Positions 26,286 through 34,768 of a stretch of 64,000 bases of DNA are shown in pieces; the stretch's first letter is position 1, and every line of letters begins with the position of its first letter. Under the pieces are notes generated by a model. That model had not been told where the DNA came from. It made no database searches and saw nothing but the letters and a program-made list of their open reading frames with translations. The position numbers and the translations under genes are program-made. The DNA comes from Oxalobacter sp. (GTDB lineage: Bacteria; Pseudomonadota; Gammaproteobacteria; Burkholderiales; Burkholderiaceae_D). The stretch lies in contig QZKY01000005.1 of the NCBI GenBank assembly GCA_003605115.1, positions 62,001-126,000 on the forward strand, given 5' to 3'.

Positions 26286-27581
26286 TCACTTGCGTTCGTA
26301 AGTGACGCGTCCCCCGACGATGGTCGTGCGTACCCGACCCGGCAATTCGCGCCCCAGGAAAGGCGTGTGTTTGCCCTGGCTGGCCAGTGAAGCAATATTC
26401 ACGACCCAACGCGCATCTGGGTCGAAAATACAAATATCGGCATCGCTCCCAATCCCGAGCTGACCGCACGGCAGGCTGGCAATGCGAGCCGCATCCACTG
26501 TGACTTTGGCAATGGCACGAGACAGCTTATGTTGGGCAGTTTGCACATTTTCATCTGCCCATTTCAGGGCGAGCGACAACAAAAGCTCAAGGCCGGTTGC
26601 GCCCGGCGAGGCTTCACCGAAGGGCAATTGTTTTTCATCGTCATCGACCGGCGTGTGATCCGAGCAGATGGCGTCGATCGTGCCGTCCAGCAGTGCTGCG
26701 CAAATCGCTTCGCGGTCACGTTTTGCGCGGAACGGTGGCAGAATGCGCGCATTCGAATCGAAGAAGCCGATGTCTTCATCGATCATGTGAATGTGATGGG
26801 CACCGACGTCGCAGGTGATCGGCAGGTTTTCCTTTTTGGCTTGACGCATGAGTTCCAGGCCAGCGGCTGAAGACATGCGGCACAGATGGACGCGCGCACC
26901 GGTTTGTCGTACCAACTCAAAAATGGTGTGCAGTGCGATGGTTTCGGCAATGACCGGAATGCCCGACAATCCGAGGCGTGATGCAACAGGGCCGCTGTGT
27001 GCGATGCCAGTGCTGAGGCTGGCATCCTGCGGCCGCAGCCAAACGCTGAAACCAAAGGTTTTCGCGTATTGCATGGCGCGCAGCATCACCATCGTATCAA
27101 GGATGGGTTCGGCGGCTTGCGAAAAACCGACGCAACCGGCTTCTGTCAATTCAGCCATTTCTGTCAGGCTGGCGCCTTTGAGACCCATCGTCAGTGCGCC
27201 GAGCGGATACACGTTTGCCTGATTGAGGCTTTTGGCGCGATGTTTCAGCATTTCGACCAGACCCGGCTCATCCAGTACGGGATCCGTATCCGGCGGGCAG
27301 ATGAGACTGGTGACACCGCCCTGCATGGCCGCTTGCATTTCCGATTCCAGTGTGGCCTTGTATTCGTAACCCGGCTCACGTAAACGGGCGGAGAGATCCA
27401 CGAGACCCGGTGCGACGACCAGATTCGTGGCATCGATCACCTTGGTGCTTTTGAAATTTTTGGGTGTAACGCCCGGCTCCGTAATGTCGAGAATTTTGCC
27501 TGCAGCAATGCAAACATCCTTGAAAGCATCAATGCCGTTGGCGGGGTCGATCAAACGGCCATTCTTGATATGAAGTCTCAT
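26286..27581 (-). CDS. pyrX: dihydroorotase-like protein PyrC' (catalytically defective homologue)
   Basis: A 431-residue amidohydrolase of the dihydroorotase family that follows pyrB. The metal-binding HxH of active dihydroorotases (DxHxHxREPG) is replaced: the sequence here is VDLSARLREPGYEYK, with Ser and Arg in place of both histidines. Other parts remain (CDVGAHHIHM, CSDHTPV, EASPGATGLE). In Pseudomonas and related bacteria such a PyrC' is a non-catalytic partner needed for aspartate transcarbamoylase assembly. An active PyrC is therefore expected elsewhere in the genome. GGAG precedes the ATG, 8 nt after pyrB. Confidence 0.9.
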   Translation of the reverse strand: MRLHIKNGRLIDPANGIDAFKDVCIAAGKILDITEPGVTPKNFKSTKVIDATNLVVAPGLVDLSARLREPGYEYKATLESEMQAAMQGGVTSLICPPDTDPVLDEPGLVEMLKHRAKSLNQANVYPLGALTMGLKGASLTEMAELTEAGCVGFSQAAEPILDTMVMLRAMQYAKTFGFSVWLRPQDASLSTGIAHSGPVASRLGLSGIPVIAETIALHTIFELVRQTGARVHLCRMSSAAGLELMRQAKKENLPITCDVGAHHIHMIDEDIGFFDSNARILPPFRAKRDREAICAALLDGTIDAICSDHTPVDDDEKQLPFGEASPGATGLELLLSLALKWADENVQTAQHKLSRAIAKVTVDAARIASLPCGQLGIGSDADICIFDPDARWVVNIASLASQGKHTPFLGRELPGRVRTTIVGGRVTYERK

Positions 27582-27589
27582 AACACTCC

Positions 27590-28549
27590 TTAATTGCTGG
27601 CCAGGATACTCATGACCGCCATGCGCACAGCGATGCCATAAGTGACTTGCGGCAGGATGACGGCTTGCGACCCATCCGCTACGGCGGAATCAATTTCCAC
27701 GCCGCGATTCATTGGACCCGGGTGCATCACAATCGCATCTTTCTTTGCCAGCCCCAGACGCTCCGGCGTGAGCCCGTAACTCTTGAAATATTCCTGCGCC
27801 GAAGGCAAGAGCGCGCCATTCATGCGCTCGTTTTGGAGGCGCAGCATGATGATGACATCCACATCTTTCAAACCTTGCGTGATGTCAGTAAAAACGCGCA
27901 CACCCATCTGGTCGAGATTCGAGGCCAGCAAGGTGTGCGGGCCAATGACGCGCACGTCCGGTACACCCAGCGTCACCAGTGCGTGGATGTCTGAACGCGC
28001 GACACGGCTATGCAATACGTCGCCCACAATGGCGACGCTGAGCTTGCTGAAATCCTTTTTGTAATGCCGGATGGTGTACATGTCGAGCAAGCCTTGCGTC
28101 GGATGCGCATGGCGGCCATCGCCCGCATTAACGACGCGTACATGCTTTTGCCCCGTGTCATGCAAGTGTTTGGCAATCAGGAAGGGCGCACCCGATTGGG
28201 CATGACGCACGACGAACATGTCGGCATGCATGGCGGTGAGGTTGTCGATCGTGTCGAGCAAGGACTCACCCTTGCTTGCGCTGGAGGCAGAAATGTTCAG
28301 GTTGATGACGTCGGCAGAAAGACGCTTGGCAGCAATTTCAAACGTGGTGCGTGTGCGGGTCGAATTTTCAAAAAACAGATTGAACACGCTTTTGCCGCGC
28401 ATGAGCGGCACTTTTTTTACTTCGCGATCCGAAATGCTCACAAAAGAGGAGGCTGTATCGAGAATGTGTGTCAGTACTTCTCTGGGCAAACCTTCAATGG
28501 TCAGCAGGTGATGCAGTTCGCCATGTTCATTCAGTTGAGGATTACGCAT
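27590..28549 (-). CDS. pyrB: aspartate carbamoyltransferase catalytic subunit
   Basis: PyrB condenses carbamoyl phosphate and aspartate in the second step of pyrimidine synthesis. The 319-residue product has the carbamoyl-phosphate motif [18 protein letters not shown] (about 58-75), [29 protein letters not shown] and the aspartate-loop region RLQNERM. No regulatory pyrI is nearby; the downstream pyrC' suggests the class A dodecamer arrangement. It overlaps the pyrR stop by 8 nt. Confidence 0.97.
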   Translation of the reverse strand: MRNPQLNEHGELHHLLTIEGLPREVLTHILDTASSFVSISDREVKKVPLMRGKSVFNLFFENSTRTRTTFEIAAKRLSADVINLNISASSASKGESLLDTIDNLTAMHADMFVVRHAQSGAPFLIAKHLHDTGQKHVRVVNAGDGRHAHPTQGLLDMYTIRHYKKDFSKLSVAIVGDVLHSRVARSDIHALVTLGVPDVRVIGPHTLLASNLDQMGVRVFTDITQGLKDVDVIIMLRLQNERMNGALLPSAQEYFKSYGLTPERLGLAKKDAIVMHPGPMNRGVEIDSAVADGSQAVILPQVTYGIAVRMAVMSILASN

Positions 28550-29054
28550 GTTCTACCGTCAGGGAAAATTTGCCGTTGGTGCCGCGGTGCAGCACGATGG
28601 ATTCATTCGGCGCAACCGAATGGTGAAGTGCCACGAAAGTTGCGGCAATCGGGAGTTCGCGTTCGCCGCGGTCAACGAGCGCCGCCAGCATGATTTTGGC
28701 CGGGCGTCCGTAGTCAAACAATTCGTTTATGGCGGCGCGTGTGGTGCGACCCGTGTAAAGCACATCATCCACGAGGAGGATCGTGGCGCCTTCCACCTCA
28801 AAGGGAATTTGCGAGGGTTTGACGTCCGGGCGCAAGCCGCGTTCTGCATAATCATCGCGATAGAAGGAAGGGTCGACAAATCCCAAGCGCGCGGTTAATC
28901 CAAGATCAGCAGCCAGGCGCTCTGCGAGCCACGCGCCGCCAGAGTGAATGCCGACAATGGCGGCATCAGGAATGGATTGCAATCCGTGCTGGATTTGCGT
29001 CGCAAGCGTCTTGTAGAGCGCTTCAGCATCAAGTTGGGGTGTTGTATTTTTCAT
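28542..29054 (-). CDS. pyrR: PyrR, bifunctional pyr operon regulator / uracil phosphoribosyltransferase
   Basis: A 170-residue type I phosphoribosyltransferase-fold protein with the PRPP-binding loop [21 protein letters not shown] and [20 protein letters not shown]. The family includes the RNA-binding attenuator PyrR and related uracil phosphoribosyltransferases. The frame is open to 29192, but that would run far into ruvX; the ATG at 29054 ([15 protein letters not shown]) gives family length and only a 26-nt overlap with ruvX. It is the first pyr gene of a ruvX-pyrR-pyrB-pyrC' run. Confidence 0.92.
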   Translation of the reverse strand: MKNTTPQLDAEALYKTLATQIQHGLQSIPDAAIVGIHSGGAWLAERLAADLGLTARLGFVDPSFYRDDYAERGLRPDVKPSQIPFEVEGATILLVDDVLYTGRTTRAAINELFDYGRPAKIMLAALVDRGERELPIAATFVALHHSVAPNESIVLHRGTNGKFSLTVEHA

Positions 29055-29427
29055 CGAAGTATTGTTGAAGGATGAGAGCGGCAGACTGGTCATCAACCGA
29101 CTCCCCAGCCTGTGGAGAAAACACCGCCGAAGAATAGCGTTCATCGACCAGCACTGTATCAACCCCGAAGCGCCCGTGCAACTGGTTTGCAAACCGTCTG
29201 CAACGCGCAGTCATTTCATGTTCGGCACCGTCTGGGTGAAGCGGCAAGCCCACGACACACAGGTTTGGGCGCCATTCCTGGATAAGCGTCCCCAGTGCTG
29301 AAAACTTGGCATCGTTTGTTTCGGCGTGAATGATGGTAAGGGGTTGCGCGCGTTTTAGCAAAGTATTGCCCACCGCCACACCGATACGCTTTAAGCCAAA
29401 GTCGAATGCTAAAAGCGTGTGTGCCAT
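29029..29427 (-). CDS. ruvX: RuvX/YqgF, Holliday-junction resolvase-like pre-16S rRNA nuclease
   Basis: A 132-residue RNase H-fold protein with LLAFDFGLKRIGVAVGN at the start (catalytic Asp in the first strand), LCVVGLPLHPDGAEHEMTARCRRFANQLHGRFG and VDERYSSAVF (second acidic site). YqgF is implicated in the 5' maturation of 16S rRNA. The gene lies 33 nt after yqgE, and its 3' end overlaps pyrR. The order yqgE-ruvX-pyrR-pyrB is common in betaproteobacteria. Confidence 0.95.
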   Translation of the reverse strand: MAHTLLAFDFGLKRIGVAVGNTLLKRAQPLTIIHAETNDAKFSALGTLIQEWRPNLCVVGLPLHPDGAEHEMTARCRRFANQLHGRFGVDTVLVDERYSSAVFSPQAGESVDDQSAALILQQYFDEKYNTPT

Positions 29428-29460
29428 TATGACCTGGCTCCCATCGGACGCAAGCGCATA

Positions 29461-30027
29461 TCAGGCACGTCCGGCTCCGGGAGACAGCATGGCAGGGTTG
29501 ATACCCAAAAGCCCTAAGGCCGCTGTGTAGCGCTCGTGGATGGGCAAATCAAAGATGACGCTTGGGTCCGCGGCAACCGTCAGCCAGCCGTTCTGTCCAA
29601 TTTCTTCTTCCAGCTGCCCGGCAGACCAACCAGCATAGCCAATGCTGACGAGCAGACGATGGGGGCCGTGACCGGAAGCAACCGCTTCCAGTACATCGCG
29701 CGAGGTGGTGAAGGTGATGTCATCCGTGACTTTCAGCATGGAAGAAAAACTGCCGGAAGGGGAGTGCAGCACAAAACCGCGATCATCTTGCACGGGGCCG
29801 CCAAACATGACGGGATTGTCGAACAGGGGGGCAATTTCCAGTTTCAATTCCAGGCGATTGAACAATTCATGCATGGAGATGGCGGTTGGCTTGTTGATGA
29901 CCATGCCCAGTGCGCCACGGTCATTGTGTTCGCACAGATACACGACCGTGCCGCCGAAAACAGGATCCAGCATCGACGGCATGGCGATGAGGAAGTGATT
30001 GGATAAGTTCAGTTCAGGGATATCCAT
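29461..30027 (-). CDS. YqgE/AlgH family protein
   Basis: A 188-residue protein of the UPF0301 (YqgE/AlgH) family: LSNHFLIAMPSMLDPVFGGTVVYLCEHNDRGALGMVINKP is diagnostic, followed by VMFGGPVQDDRGFVLHSP and IGYAGWSAGQLEEEIGQNGWLTV. The molecular role is unknown, though the Pseudomonas homologue was linked to alginate regulation. It heads the ruvX-pyrR-pyrB-pyrC' run. Confidence 0.94.
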   Translation of the reverse strand: MDIPELNLSNHFLIAMPSMLDPVFGGTVVYLCEHNDRGALGMVINKPTAISMHELFNRLELKLEIAPLFDNPVMFGGPVQDDRGFVLHSPSGSFSSMLKVTDDITFTTSRDVLEAVASGHGPHRLLVSIGYAGWSAGQLEEEIGQNGWLTVAADPSVIFDLPIHERYTAALGLLGINPAMLSPGAGRA

Positions 30028-30144
30028 GATTTCAATAGTGAAAAAGTGTTGTTCCCTGCGGCATTGTCGGGGGTGTAACAGCGACTCGCGACGACTTCAT
30101 TCTAGCAGTTTTTGATGGGAACGCCAGTCCGTGTTGCAGGCCGT

Positions 30145-31842
30145 TCAGGAGGACGTGAATTTGAGCGGCGACTGTTTTGTGCCGCTTTGCCGGTACTGAC
30201 TGAGTTGCTCGCGCATCTCGCGCTTGTTCGTTTTGCCCACGCTGGTTTTAAGCAAGCTTTCGACAAACACGACATTGACCAGCAAGGCATACCGCGAGAG
30301 GTCGCCGTGATCGGCAAAGCGAGCCACGTGCTTGCGCAAAGCCGCTTCAGTAACGGGTTCGGGGTGCCCAGCCTTGAGTTGGACAAGTGCTACCGGACGC
30401 TCGCCCCAACGGTCGTCACTCTCAGCCACCACCGCCACTTCATGCACCGCCGGATGTTGCAGCAGCACGTTTTCCAGTTGGAGTGAGGAAGTCCATTCGC
30501 CACTGGTTTTGATAACGTCTTTGGCGCGATCCGTCACCTGAAGAAAACCGCTGGCATCGATGGTGCCGATGTCACCGGTGTGCAGATAACCACCCTCCCA
30601 AAGTGCTTCCGACGCATCGGGGTCGTGCAGATAACCCTGCGTGAGCCAGGGCGTGCGCACCACGACTTCGCCAATAGCTTTGCCATCGTGCGGCAAGGGG
30701 CGCATCGATTCATCGACAATGCGCATCTCGACCAGCGGGATGGATAATCCGGCTTTAGCGCGTAACGCTCCCTGTTCTTCTGGTGAGGCCGCCATCAGTT
30801 CAGGCGTGAGTTGCGCAATGGTGAGGATGGGGCAGGTTTCTGACAAGCCATAGCCAGCGTAAACATCAATTCCGCGCTTGCGAGCTGCGATGGCCATCGC
30901 CACCGGCAAGGCTGATCCGCCGATGACAAGCTTCCATCCTGTCAGATCGATTTTTTGCGAGTGCGGATGATTCAAGAGCATGTGCAGAATCGTCGGTACG
31001 CAATGCGAGAAAGAGATTTTTTCGTTTTGAATGAGATGCAGCAAGCGATCCGGGTGGTAGGCACCGGGATAAACCTGCTTGAGCCCCAGCATGGTGGCGA
31101 CGTAAGGAATGCCCCAGGCGTGAACATGAAACATCGGCGTGAGCGGCATGTAAACGTCGCCGCGTCGCAGCTGGCCTTGCAGTGGTGTTGTGCCCAGTGC
31201 GGTTGCCGTGCTCAGGGTGTGCAAGACAATTTGACGATGCGTGAAGTACACCCCTTTCGGATTGCCTGTTGTGCCAGTGGTGTAAAACGTGGTCGCACAG
31301 GTGTTCTCGTCAAAATCAGGAAAGCCGAAATTGGCTGATGCCGACGCCAGCATGGATTCGTATTCAGTGGCGAAGTGAACCGATGTGTTCTGCGGTTGTG
31401 GACGATCCGTCATGAGCACGAAAGTGCGCACGGTTTCCAGCTTGTCGGCAAACGATTCCAGCAGCGGAAGGAATTCCACATTCACCAGCAACACATCGGC
31501 TTTGGCGTGATTGAGGGTGTAGAGAATCTGTTCCGGCGAGAGTCGGATGTTTACCATCTGCATCACTGCACCCATCATGGGTACGGCGAAATAAGATTCC
31601 AGATAGCGCGTGGAATCCCAATCCATGATCGCAACAGTTTGACCGGCGTGCACGCCCAGTTTCTCCAGCCCGTTAGCGAGACGCCCAATCCGTTCGCGCA
31701 GGTCGCGATACGTGTAGCGCGAGATGTCGGCGTAAACGATTTCCTGATGGAGCGAATGCGTCATGGGCCCTGCCAGCAATTGCTTGATCAGGAGCGGATA
31801 GTGATGTGCCGAAGACGACGAAGGGATAATGCGCGTAGCCAT
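30145..31842 (-). CDS. AMP-forming fatty-acid--CoA ligase
   Basis: A 565-residue acyl-activating enzyme: acyl chain + ATP + CoA gives acyl-CoA + AMP + PPi. The ATP/AMP signature FYTTGTTGNPKGVYFTHRQ is in the middle, with YAGYGLSETCP, LHTGDIGTIDASGFLQVTDRAKDVIKTSGEW and the C-terminal catalytic lysine region LLKTSVGKTNKREMRE. The overall sequence suits medium- to long-chain fatty acids, but substrate length cannot be fixed. The frame is open to 32001 and would overlap hldA; the ATG at 31842 (MATRIIPSS) fits the family and clears it by 46 nt. It replaces the hldD that often follows in this locus. Confidence 0.9.
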   Translation of the reverse strand: MATRIIPSSSSAHHYPLLIKQLLAGPMTHSLHQEIVYADISRYTYRDLRERIGRLANGLEKLGVHAGQTVAIMDWDSTRYLESYFAVPMMGAVMQMVNIRLSPEQILYTLNHAKADVLLVNVEFLPLLESFADKLETVRTFVLMTDRPQPQNTSVHFATEYESMLASASANFGFPDFDENTCATTFYTTGTTGNPKGVYFTHRQIVLHTLSTATALGTTPLQGQLRRGDVYMPLTPMFHVHAWGIPYVATMLGLKQVYPGAYHPDRLLHLIQNEKISFSHCVPTILHMLLNHPHSQKIDLTGWKLVIGGSALPVAMAIAARKRGIDVYAGYGLSETCPILTIAQLTPELMAASPEEQGALRAKAGLSIPLVEMRIVDESMRPLPHDGKAIGEVVVRTPWLTQGYLHDPDASEALWEGGYLHTGDIGTIDASGFLQVTDRAKDVIKTSGEWTSSLQLENVLLQHPAVHEVAVVAESDDRWGERPVALVQLKAGHPEPVTEAALRKHVARFADHGDLSRYALLVNVVFVESLLKTSVGKTNKREMREQLSQYRQSGTKQSPLKFTSS

Positions 31843-31888
31843 GTGCGTGAGTGTCTGAATTAAACGAGACGTGGTGCGCGCTGAGAGC

Positions 31889-32803
31889 TTAACTTCCAAA
31901 AAGTTCGGCACGCGAAACGGTCGCGGTGCCAAGCTTCCCGACGACGATGCCGCCAGCGCGGTTGGACAGTGCTGCGGCTTCCTTGAGAGACAAGCCCTCA
32001 CCGATCATCGCGGCGAGGGTTGCGATGACGGTATCGCCTGCGCCGGAAACGTCAAAGACTTCGCGTGCCTGCGCGGGCATGTGCGTGATGCCTTCTTCCG
32101 AATACAGCGTCATGCCTTCTTCCGAGCGGGTGAGCAAAAGCGATTGGATGTTCAGGGAGGCGCGCAATTGTTGCGCCTTCTCGGTCAACTCAGTTTCGGT
32201 CTTCCAGTTGCCGACAATGCGGCGCAATTCTCCCTTGTTGGGGGTGAGAATGGTGGCGCCTGCGTAGCGGGTGAAATCGTCCCCCTTGGGATCGACCAGC
32301 ACGATTTTGCCTGCTTCGCGCGCCGCTGCGATCATCTTGGCGACATCAAGCAAAGCGCCTTTCGCATAGTCAGACAGCACGATAACGTCGTATTGCGGCA
32401 AAAGACTGTGGTACTGCGAAAGCTTGTTTTGCAAAACCGAATCGCTTGGAGGCTCTTCAAAATCCACACGCAACAACTGTTGCTGACGAGCGACGACGCG
32501 GAGTTTGATGATGGTGGAAATGGCGGTATCGCGCTTGAGATAATCACCGATGCCTGATTGCTTGAGCAAAGCGGAGACGGTGTCCCCCGCTTCATCTTGC
32601 CCGACAATGCCGAGCAAATCGGTTGTTGCACCGAGGGCTGATGTGTTGCGCGCAACATTGGCTGCGCCGCCCAAACGTTCTTCGCGCTTTTCCACGAGCA
32701 CTACGGGAACAGGGGCTTCCGGAGAGATACGGGAAACATCGCCGAACCAGTAACGATCCAGCATCACGTCTCCCACGACAAGTATGCGAATATTTTTTTT
32801 CAT
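31889..32803 (-). CDS. hldA: D-glycero-beta-D-manno-heptose-7-phosphate kinase (RfaE domain I)
   Basis: A 304-residue PfkB/ribokinase-fold sugar kinase: ILVVGDVMLDRYWFGDVSRISPEAPVPVV at the start, RLGGAANVARN, and the anion-hole motif DVSGAGDTVIATLAAM near residue 250. It phosphorylates heptose-7-phosphate at C1 for ADP-heptose, a precursor of the LPS inner core. The cytidylyltransferase-like second domain of E. coli HldE is absent, so a separate hldC (rfaE2) should exist elsewhere. It starts 10 nt after lapB. Confidence 0.94.
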   Translation of the reverse strand: MKKNIRILVVGDVMLDRYWFGDVSRISPEAPVPVVLVEKREERLGGAANVARNTSALGATTDLLGIVGQDEAGDTVSALLKQSGIGDYLKRDTAISTIIKLRVVARQQQLLRVDFEEPPSDSVLQNKLSQYHSLLPQYDVIVLSDYAKGALLDVAKMIAAAREAGKIVLVDPKGDDFTRYAGATILTPNKGELRRIVGNWKTETELTEKAQQLRASLNIQSLLLTRSEEGMTLYSEEGITHMPAQAREVFDVSGAGDTVIATLAAMIGEGLSLKEAAALSNRAGGIVVGKLGTATVSRAELFGS

Positions 32804-32813
32804 AAAACAGGGC

Positions 32814-33989
32814 TTACTGAATCAGGGTTAATTCTTCGGTGCGGCGCGGCGGGTACGTTTCCCACTGATTGCAGCCCGGACATTGCCAGTAAAATTGACG
32901 CGCCTTGAACCCGCAATGGCTGCATTGATAGCGCGCGAGTTTGACGGCATAGCCGTGCACCAAATCCTGTACCAGCGACAGTTCCGAACGGGTTTCCGTT
33001 GGCGAGAGCAGCATGCGCGCTTCAATCAGTTTGTCCAGACCCAGCAGGGTCGGTGTACGGCGCAACTCCGCCAAAATCAACTGATATGCCGGGTCAATGC
33101 CTTCGCGTTCGATGGTGGCTTTGAATACGACATCCAGCAGATCGATCGAGGGGGCTTCATTCAGGTAAGCCTTGAGCAGGTTGAGCCCTTCCTGCGGACG
33201 ACCAATGGTTTGGTAGGCATCCATCAGGCGTTGCGCGACGAGCGCAACATGCGGTGTACTTTGTTTTTCCACACGTCGCCAGGCGGTGATGGCCGCTTCT
33301 GCGTCGCCTTGCGCAAGCAGGGCATCCCCGGTGAGAATGGTGGCGCGAACACTCATGCCATCCGATACCAATGCTTTTTCGAGCAGCGTACGCGCTACGG
33401 CATGATTGTTTTTGAGCAGTTCATCCTGCGCCAGTTCACAGTAAAACTGGGCGATTTCCTTGTGCAGTCGGGCAGCGCCGGAGTGTTGCAGGGCTTCGGC
33501 GGCATCGATGGCGCGCTGCCATTCCTTGACGCGCTGATAGATTTCCAGCAAGGCGCGCCGCGCGCGCGAACCATATTGCGTATCGATCAGTCGGTTGAAG
33601 GTTTCTTCGGCGCGGTCAAACAGACCTGCCATCAAGTAGTCTTGCCCCAGTTCGAACAAGGCTTGCTCCTGCTGTTCGCGCGGCAGATCGGGGCGTGACA
33701 AAAGATTTTGATGCACGCGGATTGCGCGTTCGATTTCGCCGCGTCGGCAAAACAGGCTGCCCAGTGCAAAATGCAATTCGGCGGTTTCCGGGTCAAGCTT
33801 GACGATTTCGATAAAGGAATCGATGGCTTTGTCCGGCTGCTCGTTCAACAGAAAATTCAAGCCCTTGTAGTAGCTGTGGGGCAGTGTGCGTGATTCCGAA
33901 AGCAATTGCTTGATGTCGATACGTGCGGCGATCCAGCCCAATCCAAAAAAGAGCGGGATGATGAAGAGCCACCAAATTTCAAAGTCCAT
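32814..33989 (-). CDS. lapB: LPS assembly protein LapB (YciM)
   Basis: LapB controls LPS synthesis by promoting FtsH-mediated turnover of LpxC. The 391-residue product has an N-terminal membrane helix (IWWLFIIPLFFGLGWIAARI), a series of TPR repeats over residues 35-330, and a C-terminal rubredoxin-like zinc knuckle (CSHCGFKARQFYWQCPGCNQWETYPP). It lies in the usual lapA-lapB pair, upstream of the heptose kinase gene, so LPS functions are grouped. Confidence 0.95.
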   Translation of the reverse strand: MDFEIWWLFIIPLFFGLGWIAARIDIKQLLSESRTLPHSYYKGLNFLLNEQPDKAIDSFIEIVKLDPETAELHFALGSLFCRRGEIERAIRVHQNLLSRPDLPREQQEQALFELGQDYLMAGLFDRAEETFNRLIDTQYGSRARRALLEIYQRVKEWQRAIDAAEALQHSGAARLHKEIAQFYCELAQDELLKNNHAVARTLLEKALVSDGMSVRATILTGDALLAQGDAEAAITAWRRVEKQSTPHVALVAQRLMDAYQTIGRPQEGLNLLKAYLNEAPSIDLLDVVFKATIEREGIDPAYQLILAELRRTPTLLGLDKLIEARMLLSPTETRSELSLVQDLVHGYAVKLARYQCSHCGFKARQFYWQCPGCNQWETYPPRRTEELTLIQ

Positions 33990-34040
33990 CGTGCGGGTTT
34001 ACCGAATAAAAGGGAAACAAAAGCGGGATCGTCGCATGGG

Positions 34041-34355
34041 TTAGTTGCCGATCACCACGTCGGGTTGTGGACCGTGAGTCAATCTCGCCTGGAGTGCATC
34101 ACGATCTTCCTGCAAAGCTTCCAGTTCCTTGCGGCGTTTGGTGAGTTCGCGGCGTTTGCGAATAATGGTCGGGGTGACGGCCAGAACGCCGAGAAAAGCG
34201 CCCATGAGGAAAAAAGCCAGCAGCAACAAGGCCAGTGGCATGCGCCATTCATTACCGAAGAAAAGTCGCAGGGTGACTTCATGCGCATTTTTCAGCGCAA
34301 AGCCGAAGAAGAGAAGGAACAAAAAAATCGCAAATACTCTGGTCACAAGCTTCAT
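34041..34355 (-). CDS. lapA: LapA-family membrane protein
   Basis: A 104-residue inner-membrane protein with two transmembrane helices (about residues 5-22 and 40-63), then a short coiled coil (RKRRELTKRRKELEALQEDRDALQ). It is the LapA (YciS-like, DUF1049) partner of LapB. The open frame extends to 34430 through the ihfB terminator; the ATG at 34355 (MKLVTRVFAIFLF) is the natural start. The C-terminal tail after the coiled coil is short. Confidence 0.9.
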   Translation of the reverse strand: MKLVTRVFAIFLFLLFFGFALKNAHEVTLRLFFGNEWRMPLALLLLAFFLMGAFLGVLAVTPTIIRKRRELTKRRKELEALQEDRDALQARLTHGPQPDVVIGN

Positions 34356-34399
34356 GGCTGGCTTCCGGGTTTGGTCTGGATTGACGAGCATTGTACGCG

Positions 34400-34428
34400 A
34401 AAAAAAAGGCACCCGAAGGTGCCTTTTC
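34400..34428 (-). terminator. intrinsic terminator after ihfB
   Basis: On the minus strand: AAAAGGCACC-TTCG-GGTGCCTTTT continuing into T8. A 10-bp stem with a stable UUCG tetraloop and a U-tract forms a textbook terminator 21 nt after ihfB and upstream of lapA. The lapAB genes therefore need their own promoter or readthrough. Confidence 0.92.
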
Positions 34429-34448
34429 ATGTTGTGGCTTATCCCTTA

Positions 34449-34748
34449 TCAAGCTGTGCCTGACTTGGCTGCCGCGTCAACGCCTTCGCGCAATTCCTTG
34501 CCGGGTTTGAAGTGAGGGACACGTTTTTCGTGCACCATCACTTTATCACCCGACTTGGGGTTGCGGCCAATGCGTGGTGGACGGACATTCAGCGCGAAGC
34601 TGCCAAATCCCCGAATTTCGATGCGCTGGCCTTGGGACAGTGCATCGGCCATCGCTTCGAGGATGGTTTTGACAGCAAACTCGGCGTCTTTGGCGACGAG
34701 TTGCGAGTAATTCTCCGCCAGACGGGCAATCAGTTCCGACTTGGTCAT
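34449..34748 (-). CDS. ihfB: integration host factor subunit beta
   Basis: IHF beta is the DNA-bending nucleoid protein that pairs with IhfA. The 99-residue product begins [30 protein letters not shown] and has the HU/IHF signature [24 protein letters not shown], with the Arg/Pro arm. It lies 20 nt after rpsA, a conserved arrangement in proteobacteria. Confidence 0.97.
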   Translation of the reverse strand: MTKSELIARLAENYSQLVAKDAEFAVKTILEAMADALSQGQRIEIRGFGSFALNVRPPRIGRNPKSGDKVMVHEKRVPHFKPGKELREGVDAAAKSGTA

Positions 34749-34768
34749 GGGGTATCCGCGTACTTTTA

